Shown one piece after another: positions 51,163 through 61,398 of a DNA stretch of 64,000 nt. Both the position numbers and the translations under genes were made by a program. Under the pieces are notes generated by a model. That model worked only from the letters and a program-made list of their open reading frames with translations, was not told the origin of the DNA and ran no database searches. The stretch's first letter is position 1. Each line of letters opens with the position of its first letter. The DNA lies in NCBI GenBank assembly GCA_023212725.1, contig JALBYF010000051.1, positions 1 through 64,000 on the forward strand, read 5' to 3'. The DNA is from Tranzscheliella williamsii (lineage: Eukaryota > Basidiomycota > Ustilaginomycetes > Ustilaginales > Ustilaginaceae).

Positions 51163-51966
51163 TCAGGAGAAGCGGCGGATGTTATCGAGCTCTTGTAGCA
51201 GCGAGTCGAGCAGCGCGTCGTCCCTCGTCGCTAGCGTTGGGATCAGGGCCTTGGCCTCTTCGACTTCGGTGATGCAAAGATTGGCCAGCTGTGCCATCTC
51301 GAACTGGGTGAGCTGCAAGCCGGACTGGGACGCGTCATCCTGGATCTCGTTTCCCTCTTCATCGACCGGCCTCTCGTCCAGCTTGGCGTGCTTCAGAAGC
51401 AGTCTACCGATGACACCCCGTCCTGGCGTCAGCGTCACAGCGCTACAGCGGTAGGCACAACATAAGAAAGGATAGAGCACTTACTCTCGGATCTCTCGAA
51501 TCGTGTTGGGATCCTTATAGCGGCTGAACTCGGTGACGTAGTCTTTGGTTTTGGAGAAGACACTGTAGGTATAGCATGGCCAGAATAGGAGTAAAACAAG
51601 ATGCGTTACACGGACTGGCTCTAGCTTGTGACCGGGCAGGCGCAAAGCAGGTGACTTACGCTGTAGCTCCATCCTCCTTCCCGGATCCGTCGCCCATCGA
51701 GCCACCACCGAGGGCGTCTGGTTGTGAGAAGACCAGCTCTACCTCTGAGATGAGCAGGCATCCCGCATCGTCGAATTCTAACAGTTTGCCACCCCACGCC
51801 GATTAGGGCAAGAGTCAGCGCCTTGACCGAAAGATAGCGCGAGCCGACACGGCCGCAGCATGGTTTGGCGCCGGTTGCTGTGCTTACCTTGTCCGAGCTT
51901 GCCGATAGCTGCATCCTCATCTTCGATCATTCCCCTATGCCTACGGCCTAATTCATGCTGCATCAT
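51163..51966 (-). CDS. rpb4: RNA polymerase II subunit Rpb4
   Basis: Rpb4 pairs with Rpb7 in the dissociable stalk of RNA polymerase II. Four exons: 51966-51888, 51777-51660, 51562-51485 and 51403-51163; introns 110, 97 and 81 bp (GTAAG/GTAAGT donors, TAG, CAG and TAG acceptors). All junctions restore the family sequence: GKLGQEFDDAGCLLISEVEL, TAVFSKTKDYVTEFSRYKD, IREIRELLLKHAKL and LTQFEMAQLANLCITEVEEA. The product has 171 residues if the ATG at 51966 is used; 159 from ATG 51930, whose start (MIEDEDAAIGKLG) looks more like other Rpb4 N termini, so the start is uncertain. The C-terminal end LIPTLATRDDALLDSLLQEL is characteristic. It has a Gly/Ser-rich insert after the first helix. The start codons of this gene and the WDR5-like gene are about 350 bp apart, transcribed away from each other. 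Confidence 0.93.
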
Positions 51967-52314
51967 CTTCCTGTAGTCCGGCCAGATCACCGAGGTAATC
52001 CTGTCGCGCCCGCTAAGGAGCTTACTCTCCGAGGCAGAATGTCTGAGCCTTACCGAAGGAGATGCGTGTAGCAAGGTGCGCCAAGATAGAAGGGAAGTGG
52101 ACAAGCTAAGGCAGGGTTGTCTACAAGAAGCAATAAGTTCCGCGATGTCGGATTCGGAACTTGGATCAGGTGAAATCGGGTCCGATCGGGTATTTCGATC
52201 GGGCCATGTTGGAAGTGTCAAGTGGAAATTAGGCTTATAGAAGCTGCTGTGTCCAGCTACGATGAGTGCCTATCTCACCTTGAGCTGATCTACAACGTGG
52301 TGGAAGCATGGGAG

Positions 52315-53466
52315 ATGGCGATGGACATCGACCATGGCAGCGACGTGCATGACGCAGCTGTCAATGTTGACGCCAACGGCCGTGCCGTTGGGAGGATTGC
52401 CGCTATGGCTACGGCTCCACAGGCAGCTGAGCAGCAAGCGGCGAACCGGCTAGCAACAGCAGCCACCTCGTCACACCAGCTTATGTATACGCTTCAGGGT
52501 CATCAGAAGGGGGTCACTTGCGTTGGTTTTGCGCCGTCGGGCTTGCTGCTAGCGAGCGCGTCGGCAGACTGCAAGCTCAAGCTCTGGTCGGTCAGCACGG
52601 GATCGCTGCTGCACACGTACTCTGCGCATACGGAAGGCATCAACGACCTCACCTGGAGTACAGACAGCATCTACCTGGCCACCTGCTCCGACGACAAGAG
52701 CATCAAGGTGTTTAACGTCATCACGCACCAGCTCGTCCGCGACTTCAAGGAGCATACCTCCTTCGTGCTATGTCTGCGCTTTAATCCCCAATCCACCCTG
52801 CTCGTCTCGGGCAGCTTCGATGAGACCGTCCGGCTCTGGAACGTGGCGCGCTCGAGGTGCCACCGAACCATCGCTGCTCATTCGGAAGCTGTCTCGAGCG
52901 TCGACTTTAACAGAGACGGTACCATGATCGTCTCGTCCGGCTACGACGGTTTGCTCCGGCTCTGGGATACCACCACAGGACAGTGTCTCAAGACACTGGT
53001 GCATAAGGATCAGGCGCCCATCTCGCATGTCCAATTCTCGCCAGGCTCGGCCCAGCTGCTTTGTGCCAGCCTCGACTCGACGATACGGCTATGGGATATA
53101 TACAACAGCAAGATCGTCAAGACTTACAAGGGCCATACCAACACCAAATACGGCATCCGCGCCGGCTTTGCGAGCACGCAGGCACACGCCGACGCTCAGC
53201 TCCACGTCAACAGTAGCAATCCCATGCAAGCTCCCATCTCTGACACGTATGTCGTAGTAGCCGGCAGCGAAGACCACAAAATCTATTTCTGGGACGTTCA
53301 GACAAAGGAAATCATCCAGACGGTAGCCGCTCACAAGGACGCAGTGATCGCCCTCTCTCTCCATCCGACGCTGCCAGTCATCGCCACCGCCGCACTCGAG
53401 CACGATCCGACCGTCAAGATTTGGCTGCATGTGTCTGCATCGCAAGCTCCACCGCCCGAACCCTGA
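52315..53466 (+). CDS. WDR5/Swd3-type WD40 protein
   Basis: WDR5 is the propeller core of COMPASS/SET1 histone H3-Lys4 methyltransferase complexes. ATG 52315 is used (383 residues). A disordered N-terminal 60 residues precede seven WD40 blades: TLQGHQKGVTCVGFAPSGLL, CKLKLWSVSTGSLLHTYSAH, DLTWSTDSIYLATCSDDKSI, LVSGSFDETVRLWNVARSRC, IVSSGYDGLLRLWDTTTGQC, LCASLDSTIRLWDIYNSKIV, then KIYFWDVQTKEIIQTVAAHK, with the last strand TVKIWLH closing the ring. The pattern GHxxxV... and SxDxTIRLWD in each blade is WDR5-like, and the short length also fits. The insert between blades 6 and 7 (about 290-315) is longer than in human WDR5. I call it Swd3/WDR5-like; other seven-blade proteins remain possible. Confidence 0.85.
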   Translation: MAMDIDHGSDVHDAAVNVDANGRAVGRIAAMATAPQAAEQQAANRLATAATSSHQLMYTLQGHQKGVTCVGFAPSGLLLASASADCKLKLWSVSTGSLLHTYSAHTEGINDLTWSTDSIYLATCSDDKSIKVFNVITHQLVRDFKEHTSFVLCLRFNPQSTLLVSGSFDETVRLWNVARSRCHRTIAAHSEAVSSVDFNRDGTMIVSSGYDGLLRLWDTTTGQCLKTLVHKDQAPISHVQFSPGSAQLLCASLDSTIRLWDIYNSKIVKTYKGHTNTKYGIRAGFASTQAHADAQLHVNSSNPMQAPISDTYVVVAGSEDHKIYFWDVQTKEIIQTVAAHKDAVIALSLHPTLPVIATAALEHDPTVKIWLHVSASQAPPPEP

Positions 53467-53580
53467 CAAAGAAGATCGCCAGATCATGATTGAATATCTG
53501 CTATTGCACATCCATCACCCAACATCGTGTACTTGTACCTCAACTACCAAGTGATTTACTGCATTCGGATCCAAGCCTAG

Positions 53581-54915
53581 TTACTGGCTCTTCGGCTTTG
53601 AGATTTGCGGGACTCCCCAGACATTGGCCTCGACGTTCTGCTTGCTCAGTTTGTCAGCCAAAAAGTGGTAGTAGAAGCTCCTGACAACGGTGTCGATGGG
53701 CAAAAACATGCCGACTCGTTTCTGATAATCGGCGTACTCGGGGTATTTGCCGAGCGAGACGCCCTCGGAGTATTGTGCAGAAGCGAGGAAGAGGCCGTTC
53801 ATAGCGAGGGGAGACAGGATGGCATAGTTGATGAAGTGGGTCCAGTGAGCAACATTCAGATCGTTGGGGACAAACGTGAGCGGAACGAAGGCGTAGAGGA
53901 TCCACCAGGTGGTCTGTTCGCAGGCGAAATTGGGGTGACGACTCCAGGCCCACAATCCTCGGGTAACGAATCCGCGTCGAGCATCCTGGGGGGTAGAATA
54001 AGGATGGACGTCCTGCCTTTCAACGGGAAGATTGCTGGTAGGGTCCAGCTTGGTACGAGGCAGCGGCTTCTCGTGAGAATCTTTTCCTCGCTTGTAGTTC
54101 TGGTAGTTCCATTGCTGCTGATCAGCGAAGAATTGGACGGTCAGATTGAGGACAAACAGCCCAGCTAGGATATAGTCTCCAGCAACAAGCCTGTTGACGG
54201 GGCGGGGAACGGGCTCGGTGACGTGTTTGACTGAGGTAGTTGTAAGAAGGAGGTAGTTGGGCAGCGCAGTGATGGCGAGCAGAATGTTCTGGGCAATGGC
54301 AATGAAGAAGATGGAAAATATTTCCCACAATGGGCGCGACATGGCTTTGCGCAGAAGCGGCCATCGGTAGTCCTCCTCTCCGGGCTTGAACATGCCTCTA
54401 CGGATGGCGTTGTACGTGAGCCTAATGGACCACAAAAAGCTAAGGAAGGTCATGAGGGCAAGGCGAGGCTCGACTTTGTCCCATAGAGAGGCATGCTGCA
54501 CGCCTCCAGGGAGGGAAAGCTTGGCGGGCTGGTAGGTGAAATACTTGTGTACAGTGAAGTGCGCAGAATAGATCAAGGGCAGGAAGGTCCAAAGACCATC
54601 CACTTGAGAGGCGTTGCCGGTGATTTTCTCCATGACCCAGACATATGTGCTGACGACGGCGCAAAACGCCATGGCAGAGTGGAAAGGGTCTGCATCGGCG
54701 TAGTACGACTTGTAAGTGGCAAGAGTGGTGAGGCTTCGTCCTTGTCGAAAGTAGGAAAGGAAGGCTGGATAAAAGGACTTGATGGCTGGGATGAGATGGG
54801 TGTCCGGATCCAAAGCGGCATGTGGCCACTGGAGTCCTGTCATGATCAAAATTTGCTCTTGCAACCAAACGGCGTTGCAGATATCAGGCCTATGAGGGGG
54901 TGTGTGTGGTGTCAC
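53581..54915 (-). CDS. DUF1295 / steroid-5-alpha-reductase-like membrane protein
   Basis: 444 residues by the ATG at 54915; ATG 54843 (420 residues, MTGLQWPHAALD) may be the true start, as the first 24 residues look like leader. Several hydrophobic spans are visible (about 72-95, 108-122, 155-175, 192-225, 245-265, 350-385). The C-terminal DUF1295 region has RGLWAWSRHPNFACEQTTWW, the NADPH-binding-type block of membrane 3-oxo-5-alpha-steroid reductases, and the EYADYQKRVGMFLP end. The family includes ER reductases of lipids of unknown substrate, so the reaction is not assignable. Convergent with the WDR5-like gene (115 bp between stops). Confidence 0.82.
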   Translation of the reverse strand: MTPHTPPHRPDICNAVWLQEQILIMTGLQWPHAALDPDTHLIPAIKSFYPAFLSYFRQGRSLTTLATYKSYYADADPFHSAMAFCAVVSTYVWVMEKITGNASQVDGLWTFLPLIYSAHFTVHKYFTYQPAKLSLPGGVQHASLWDKVEPRLALMTFLSFLWSIRLTYNAIRRGMFKPGEEDYRWPLLRKAMSRPLWEIFSIFFIAIAQNILLAITALPNYLLLTTTSVKHVTEPVPRPVNRLVAGDYILAGLFVLNLTVQFFADQQQWNYQNYKRGKDSHEKPLPRTKLDPTSNLPVERQDVHPYSTPQDARRGFVTRGLWAWSRHPNFACEQTTWWILYAFVPLTFVPNDLNVAHWTHFINYAILSPLAMNGLFLASAQYSEGVSLGKYPEYADYQKRVGMFLPIDTVVRSFYYHFLADKLSKQNVEANVWGVPQISKPKSQ

Positions 54916-55460
54916 GAAGGTGGGGATCGTCGGGGGCCAGTGAATGGTTAGAGAGGACGACGTTTAAGTGCGCCCAGTTGAGGCTTCCTTCCAGTCGCTG
55001 CAGTGGTTGAGTGTGTGAGCTGCTTCCTGACATCACTCACCCTACTAACCTAACTCTCCTCCACATCCTTAGACGCTCACAGTCAACCGCCGCTTGGGTA
55101 ATACGCTTTTGATATCGATCGCGACTTAACAGAAACACAAACCCTGTCCCGCATCACGTGCGTTTAAGAGCCTTGGACTGAGGCACGGTCGCGTCGATTA
55201 GAAAGGGACGTGTTGTTCTTTGTGCGTGCCGCTGATCCGTTTGTGTAACGCACTTTGCAAGTAATGACTGCTCGCTGCTCACGTCTTGGGCAGCAAGAAC
55301 CAGTTCTGACAGTGTGAGGCACCTCTTTCTCCCTCCATTCTTCCTTTTCGACCGCAGCAACCATCACGGCCGGCCCGCACCGCATTCTCTTGCGGTCAAC
55401 ACCGCCCTACTTCGGTACCAGCTAGCGAGCGGCTGTAACTGCGACAAAGAGCAGACTACA
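54916..55460. other. Promoter region of DUF1295 gene and kinesin-5
   Basis: 544 bp between divergent genes. CT-rich leader before the kinesin ATG. No separate gene seen. Confidence 0.4.
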
Positions 55461-58400
55461 ATGTCGAGCTCTTCATCGTCCTCGCTGAGGAGGCCCGCTT
55501 CTTCCACCTCTCTCCACAGACCCGCACAGCCACGCAGCAGAGCCCCCAGCATGGCCCCTCCTGTCTCTTCGTCCACGGCAGCACGGCGCCTCACTGGCAC
55601 AACCGCGCCGCCGTCAACCTCAACACGGTCCGTCTCAGCGACATCAGATGACGCTCAAAGGAAAAAGACAGATGCTGCAGAGACCAACATTCAGGTCGTC
55701 GTCCGAGTCCGCGGTCAGGCAGCTACCCAGACCAAACAGCAAGAGCCGTCGATCCTGACCACCTCGGGGCCGCGATGCCAGCAAATCGATGTGGCCATCG
55801 AACCACAGCCCGTGTCCTCCTCCTCTACGCTCTCTTCGGCCGCCAGCTTGGTGCAGGAATCCGCCACAAGGCAGAAGAGCTATCACTTTGATCAAGTCTT
55901 CGGTCCTGAGGCGGACCAGGGCATGGTATATCAGGATGTCGTCGGCCCGATCCTGGAGGAAGTCATGTCTGGATACAACTGCACCATTTTTGCTTATGGA
56001 CAGACTGGCACTGGAAAGACTTTCACCATGGAGGGTGATCTCACATCGCAGATGGGCACTTACAGCGCCGACGCAGGTATCATCCCAAGAACACTTTATC
56101 GCCTCTTTCACACTTTGGAGTTGTCCAAGGACGATTACAGCGTCAAGACCACTTTTATTGAGCTGTACAACGAGGAGCTCCGTGATCTTCTCAGCCTTGA
56201 CGCGCCCGCACCGCTAGCAGAATCCTCCAACTCGTCGCACAAGGACAACACACATGGTCTCCGTATGTACGACGACGCGCGAGGGAAGGGTGTCGTGATA
56301 CAGGGCCTTGAAGAGGTCGCTCTCAAAGACGCTGCACACGGCCTGTCTATCCTCCGCCGTGGCAGCCAGAAGCGCCAGATTGCAGCCACCAACTGCAACG
56401 AACAATCCAGTCGATCCCATAGCGTATTCACCATGACGGTCTACATCAAGGACAAAGGCTCGCGTGGTGAAGATGTTCTCAAGATCGGAAAGCTGAACCT
56501 CGTCGATCTTGCTGGGTCAGAAAACATTGGGCGGTCAGGTGCAGAGAACAAACGCGCAAGAGAGGCGGGCATGATCAATCAGAGTCTCTTGACTCTTGGG
56601 AGAGTCATCAACGCCCTCGTCGAAAAGAACAGCCATATTCCCTATCGCGAGTCCAAGCTCACAAGGATTCTGCAGGAATCGCTCGGAGGCAGGACGAAGA
56701 CCTGTATTATCGCTACCGTCGCTCAAGATCGCGCAAACATAGAAGAAACTCTCTCAACCCTCGACTATGCTCTTCGTGCCAAGTCGATCAAAAACCGTCC
56801 GGAACTAAACACCCGTATGACAAGGGCGGCCTTGATCAAGGAATACGTCTACGAAATCGAACGCCTTAAAGGAGACCTGCAAGCTACTCGGGAGCAGAAC
56901 GGTATCTACCTGACCGAAGAAAACTGGAAAACCATGCATGAAGAGCATCAAGAAAGAAAAACCGTCGCTGATACCCTGAAGCGCAATGCGGAGGTGACGG
57001 AGAGCAAGCTCACCAGCCTCAAGGAGCAGTTCGAGCAGAACATGCAGCTCCTCGTCAAGCGGGACAACGAAGTCAAGGCCGCTAAGTTGGAGATGGCCGA
57101 AAAGGTGGCCGAGCTCGAGAGTATGATTGCCAAGGCCAGATTACTCGAGCTGACCGTCGACGAAGAGATCGCTCTGAGGAAGGCTTACAAGGCCAGTGAA
57201 GCCCAGCTCAACGTTGCTGCCTCCTCACTATCCGAGTTGGTCAAGGAAAGCACCATCGACGTTCAAGGTCTCTTTGACAAGCTGGAACGCAAATCAGCTG
57301 TCGAAGAAGCTAATCGAGCCTTGGTGGCCGAGTGCCGCATTGCTGTCTCGGAAAGAGCCTCACAACTCGACTCCAACCTCACCAACTTCCATCAGGCCGA
57401 AGGAGCATTCCACCAAGCCCTTACTTCTCGGCTGGAGGAGCTGGTTGGCAAAACCGAGTCGCATTTCAACGAGAATCAAAACCTTCTGCAAAGCAAGCTG
57501 AAGAAGATCTCGAATTCGTTGAGAGAAGTGCGCTCTGGCCAGCTGGAGTCGAAGGACCTGCTGACGACTGTCATGGGCGGGCTCGAGGCGGTCGTACAGG
57601 AGATGCAAGCCACTAATGGGACAAGCGTAAGCTCAATGAAGGAGACGTGTAGGGCCGCCATCGACGATGTTGTGTCGGCCAACGCGGAACGTTTTTCCCT
57701 TGTACGATCTTCCTTGGGCAAGGTCGTCAGCTCTCATATCTCGACATTGCAAGAAGTCCGATCCATCAATCAACAGACGCAAGCTCAGGTGGACGAAGCC
57801 AGGCAAGCCGGAGAAGTAGCAGTGACTCAAGAGCTTGCCCGCCTCCGAGCGCAGAACGCTCTGCTGAGCAACACTGTAGAGGAAATGAGACAGAGCAATC
57901 AGTCCATGAAGACGGATCTGATGCAGGACATCTCGAAACTGCTCAACGGGTTCACCAATGCTCAGGAGGAGAAGCTTTCCGCATCAATTGCACACGCCCA
58001 GGACAGTCTGTCCCAGTCGGAAACCTCTACGCAAGCATACGCTGCTCAACACGCAAGCAACTACAACGAGCTTAGCTCAGCTGTCGAGACTGTCTCTCTC
58101 CGACTAGAAAGCTCCGAATCCACCTTGGCAGCTCAGACAAGCGACATCGGCAGGGACATCGAACAAGGTACCTCTGAACTCGGTACGAAGCTGGAAAACT
58201 TCGTGACCGCAGTCCAAGACGATCTCGACAGCGGGGCTGAGGCGAACCTCAAAGCTTACGAGCGGACACTTGACCTGACGTCCAAGGCACGAGAAGAGCT
58301 CGAATCGAGAACGAAAACGCAGTCAAGCAAGATCAAAACGCTCAACGCTAAGGTGACGGACACATTCGAAGCTGTTGAACAACGTCTGCAGTCGTCTTCA

Positions 58401-59081
58401 AGGGAGGTGGTTTCGCTCTCGAAAGATGCGCTGTCCCACGTGCAGCAGCAAGATTCTCAGTCGGCGGCGTTCATAGAACAGTCCATGGCCCATGTGGACG
58501 CACTGCGTTCGGACTCCGATTCGCTCTTGGCAAACAAGTTTCAACGCGATCTGCCCACAGGACAAACGCCGCAAAAGAGGAGCTGGAAGGTGCCGAGCCC
58601 TTGGCAGCTCGTACCAGCTAGCCGACAAGAGGCTGTTGCGACTGGTCGGCGAATCGTGGAACTGTCCGACCTTGACTACGATCGTAATGGATCGTTACAT
58701 TCTGATGGCCCCGTTCCACCTTCTTCCGATGCATTCACGGCCGACGACATTCTCAGCAGCGGTAGTGCTGAAGAAGCAGACCAAGAAACTTCAACGCCGG
58801 CAGCGGATCCTCTTGTCGTCGATATGGGCCCGCCGTCGGACGAAGATACTGCTGTGGGGCTCAGTCAGGGGCAAAGCACTGCAAGCGCCAGGCCATTGCG
58901 AGAACTAGCCTTCGGACACAATGTCCCGACTCCTCCAGCCGATGAGAAAGCAGCTATCGCCAAGCCTGTTATGGCAAAAGACGCCCCGGTGTTATCACGG
59001 TCGCGAAGTAGCAAGAACAAGCTGAGCAGCACTTCGGTGCCCGCTTCAACTCTGCCGGTCTCCAAGAGGGCTCGCTCTTGA
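55461..59081 (+). CDS. kin5: Kinesin-5 (BimC/Eg5) mitotic motor
   Basis: A homotetrameric plus-end motor that slides antiparallel spindle microtubules. The start is ATG 55461 (1206 residues), after an open but unlikely 49-codon extension. A Ser/Thr-rich N-terminal extension (1-75) precedes the motor domain (about 75-440), with P-loop GQTGTGKT at 180-187, switch I NEQSSRSHS at 313-321 and switch II LVDLAGSE at 347-354. An insert of Ser residues (about 110-135) sits in the early motor. A long coiled-coil stalk runs from about 465 to 1010 (for example EITLEKLKGDLQATREQN-type and LARLRAQNALLSNTVEEM). The C-terminal BimC box TGQTPQKRSWKVPS has Thr1036 as the Cdk1 site. The symbol follows U. maydis Kin5 by family, not by direct comparison. 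Confidence 0.94.
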   Translation: MSSSSSSSLRRPASSTSLHRPAQPRSRAPSMAPPVSSSTAARRLTGTTAPPSTSTRSVSATSDDAQRKKTDAAETNIQVVVRVRGQAATQTKQQEPSILTTSGPRCQQIDVAIEPQPVSSSSTLSSAASLVQESATRQKSYHFDQVFGPEADQGMVYQDVVGPILEEVMSGYNCTIFAYGQTGTGKTFTMEGDLTSQMGTYSADAGIIPRTLYRLFHTLELSKDDYSVKTTFIELYNEELRDLLSLDAPAPLAESSNSSHKDNTHGLRMYDDARGKGVVIQGLEEVALKDAAHGLSILRRGSQKRQIAATNCNEQSSRSHSVFTMTVYIKDKGSRGEDVLKIGKLNLVDLAGSENIGRSGAENKRAREAGMINQSLLTLGRVINALVEKNSHIPYRESKLTRILQESLGGRTKTCIIATVAQDRANIEETLSTLDYALRAKSIKNRPELNTRMTRAALIKEYVYEIERLKGDLQATREQNGIYLTEENWKTMHEEHQERKTVADTLKRNAEVTESKLTSLKEQFEQNMQLLVKRDNEVKAAKLEMAEKVAELESMIAKARLLELTVDEEIALRKAYKASEAQLNVAASSLSELVKESTIDVQGLFDKLERKSAVEEANRALVAECRIAVSERASQLDSNLTNFHQAEGAFHQALTSRLEELVGKTESHFNENQNLLQSKLKKISNSLREVRSGQLESKDLLTTVMGGLEAVVQEMQATNGTSVSSMKETCRAAIDDVVSANAERFSLVRSSLGKVVSSHISTLQEVRSINQQTQAQVDEARQAGEVAVTQELARLRAQNALLSNTVEEMRQSNQSMKTDLMQDISKLLNGFTNAQEEKLSASIAHAQDSLSQSETSTQAYAAQHASNYNELSSAVETVSLRLESSESTLAAQTSDIGRDIEQGTSELGTKLENFVTAVQDDLDSGAEANLKAYERTLDLTSKAREELESRTKTQSSKIKTLNAKVTDTFEAVEQRLQSSSREVVSLSKDALSHVQQQDSQSAAFIEQSMAHVDALRSDSDSLLANKFQRDLPTGQTPQKRSWKVPSPWQLVPASRQEAVATGRRIVELSDLDYDRNGSLHSDGPVPPSSDAFTADDILSSGSAEEADQETSTPAADPLVVDMGPPSDEDTAVGLSQGQSTASARPLRELAFGHNVPTPPADEKAAIAKPVMAKDAPVLSRSRSSKNKLSSTSVPASTLPVSKRARS

Positions 59082-59488
59082 GATGTCGCATCGTCGCCAT
59101 CGCCCGGTGCACTACATCATACAGCATATCTCCTCCCGATTCGAACCAAACGTACCATGAGTCCACTCTGCTCACCGGTAAGGCGCATATAGGCGCCATG
59201 GAGTCCCGCTTTCCCCGGATCCTCAGTCCGTACTTTTTCTCATTTCCCCGCCATGTACTAGTCAACCTGGACCCCTTTTGTATACCAAGGCCACTTTGTC
59301 TTCCTGCGCACTAATTACCAGATACCTTGGCTCTTTCCTTATCATACCGAGGTGTTATCACAGATCAGGGCACGACATCGTCACTGTGACTGTGTTGTGC
59401 TACGAGAAACGGAAAGTGGACAAAGACCGAGCGTATTGCAGGAAGATACAATTATCAAGCGGGGGGGACCAGGATCGTACAGTCCAGC
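59082..59488. other. Spacer between convergent genes
   Basis: About 400 bp of 3' flank shared by kinesin-5 and ADE1. No gene seen. Confidence 0.4.
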
Positions 59489-60649
59489 CTACTGGTACTT
59501 TTGGCCGGTGATAAGCTCATATGCCTCCCTGTACTTTTCCTCGGTCTTTTTAACAACATCTTCTGGTAGAGTGACGGGTATACCCTCGTCCGCTGCTTTG
59601 TCGAGCCCCTTGGACTTGAGCCAATCCCGCACGTACTGCTTGTCGAAACTGTCTTGACCGCGCCCAACTTTGTAAGTGGAAGCCGACCAGAAACGAGAGC
59701 TGTCCGGAGTGAGCACCTCGTCCACCAGAATCATCTGCTTTCCAGACTCGCCTGCTTCAGGTGAGGACGAGATAAGACCGAACTCGAACTTGGTGTCTGC
59801 CAGAATGATACCTCGCGACTTGGCATGCGATGCAGCCTTGGCGTAGAGCTCTACAGCCGCCTTTGACATTTGGGATGCGAGATCTGCGCCGATAATATCG
59901 GTAACTGTACCAGTGAAACGATCATCAAGGAGCAGCAAGGCCATGTTAGTGATGGTGGTACGCCATAAAACGGTCTTTGGTGCGATCCAAATCATGACGC
60001 ACCTTTGTCGGGGTGAATGTTTTCATCGTGAGCACCTTGTTCTGCCTTTGTACTCGGAGTGAAGAGGGGGCCGTTCGGGATCTCCTGGCTCTCTTGCAGA
60101 CCTTGCTGAAGCTTGATGCCATGAACAGTCCCGGTGCGCTTGTATTCGGCCCATCCACTTCCAGTAATGTACCCTCGGACGATGGCTTCAATCGGCAAGA
60201 CTTGGGCCCGCTTCACCAGCATGGAGCGCCCTTCTACCTGAGCTTTGACGCCATGGAGCTTGGTTTGGAGTTCTTCTGGGAAGTGGTTATAGTCGGTGGC
60301 GATGATGTGGGACTCAATGAGGGAAGGAGTGAGGAGGCCGAACCAAAAGGTGGAAAGAGCATGAAGAAGCTTTCCCTTGTTCGGAATTCCCTGTTGCAAA
60401 GGTTGAAGACAGGCAGTGCGTTGCAAATCATGACGATGAGGTCAGTTCGAGTGTAGGCGACAAGCGTCTCATGATAATACCCACGTTTTGAAGAATGATG
60501 TCGAAGGCAGAGATACGGTCCGTAGCAACGAAGAGGATGGCGCCGGCGTGCGGTCCCTCGCTCAGGCCAGCATCGTAGACATCCCGCACCTTCCCCTTAG
60601 CAATCAGCTTGAGAGGCAGGTCTGTCGTGATGATGGCTCCTTGCGACAT
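59489..60649 (-). CDS. ade1: SAICAR synthetase
   Basis: Makes SAICAR from CAIR, aspartate and ATP in de novo purine synthesis; cytosolic. Three exons: 60649-60485, 60390-60003 and 59904-59489; introns 94 and 98 bp (GTGGGT and GTGCGT donors; CAG acceptors; CTAAC branch in the second). Junctions restore [20 protein letters not shown] and [18 protein letters not shown]. The product has 322 residues, compared with 306 in yeast Ade1. The N terminus [14 protein letters not shown] is the ATP-binding start, [12 protein letters not shown] and YNHFPEELQ are family blocks, and [14 protein letters not shown] and [19 protein letters not shown] are CAIR/aspartate-binding segments. [16 protein letters not shown] and [11 protein letters not shown] finish the domain. 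Divergent from the kinesin-6 gene by about 750 bp. Confidence 0.95.
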
Positions 60650-61398
60650 GCTGCTGATTCGATTACTGAGTGAAGCGGGAAAGTTGGCCAGATCATCTAT
60701 CCTTCACTGATGATGGTTGGCAACATCACATAAAAAGAGAGCAGCGGGGGAGAATCACGCTTTAACATGAAGAAGAATTCTCTGCACGTGATGTCTCAAC
60801 CGTGCCCTGCTCAGGACGCGAAGCCGGTTTTGTTAAATCAACTTGGCCGGAAACCGAATGTGAATGGCATCATGCATCTTCCATAGAATCATATACAACA
60901 GCTCTCTCAACATTGCATCAAGGGTCCTTGTTTAGACAAGGAGCTGACCGAGACCAAGACGTGTGCCAGTCAGTTCATAGCGTACCGTGTCCCCACTCAA
61001 GGTTGTGTGACGCGCAGTGATGCACCGCGCACCAGTTTCACTCGCTAATCTGAGCTGAGAACAACACTTTGGCTTGAGAAACTAAGCCGTACATGAAAGA
61101 AATCTAGGCGGATGCGTGTCAGAACCCTCATCCTCGCTCACCAAATCCAATCAGAGTGAATCAGACGCAGCCACAGCTCAGCTGTTGCCTTGTCACTCTA
61201 CCTATCACCACCAGCTTCATTGGCAGCCTGCGTCTTGCACACTTCTGTCGCACACATTCGCTGTCAAGCTCTTCAATACACAGAACAAAGCCGTGGTGCC
61301 GAACAAAGTCCTGGTGCCGAACGAAGTCGTGGTGCTGAAAGAAGTCGTGGTGCCTGTCTGACTGGCACTGTCCGTCTCGGGCCAAGGCTACTTTCAAG
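60650..61398. other. Divergent promoter region with tandem repeat
   Basis: Separates ADE1 (minus) from the kinesin-6 gene (plus). The part near the kinesin gene contains the 18-bp tandem repeat. No ATG-initiated frame upstream is convincing. Confidence 0.45.
61293..61358 (+). repeat. 18-bp tandem repeat in the kinesin-6 leader
   Basis: Three and two-thirds copies of GTGGTGCCGAACAAAGTC (61293-61310, 61311-61328, 61329-61346, partial 61347-61358), with substitutions between copies. It ends 40 bp before the ATG. Confidence 0.85.

Noticed and set aside
61116..61361. Upstream frame before kinesin-6 including the 18-bp repeat
   Set aside because: It starts with GTG and not ATG, so it is not a convincing uORF or gene.
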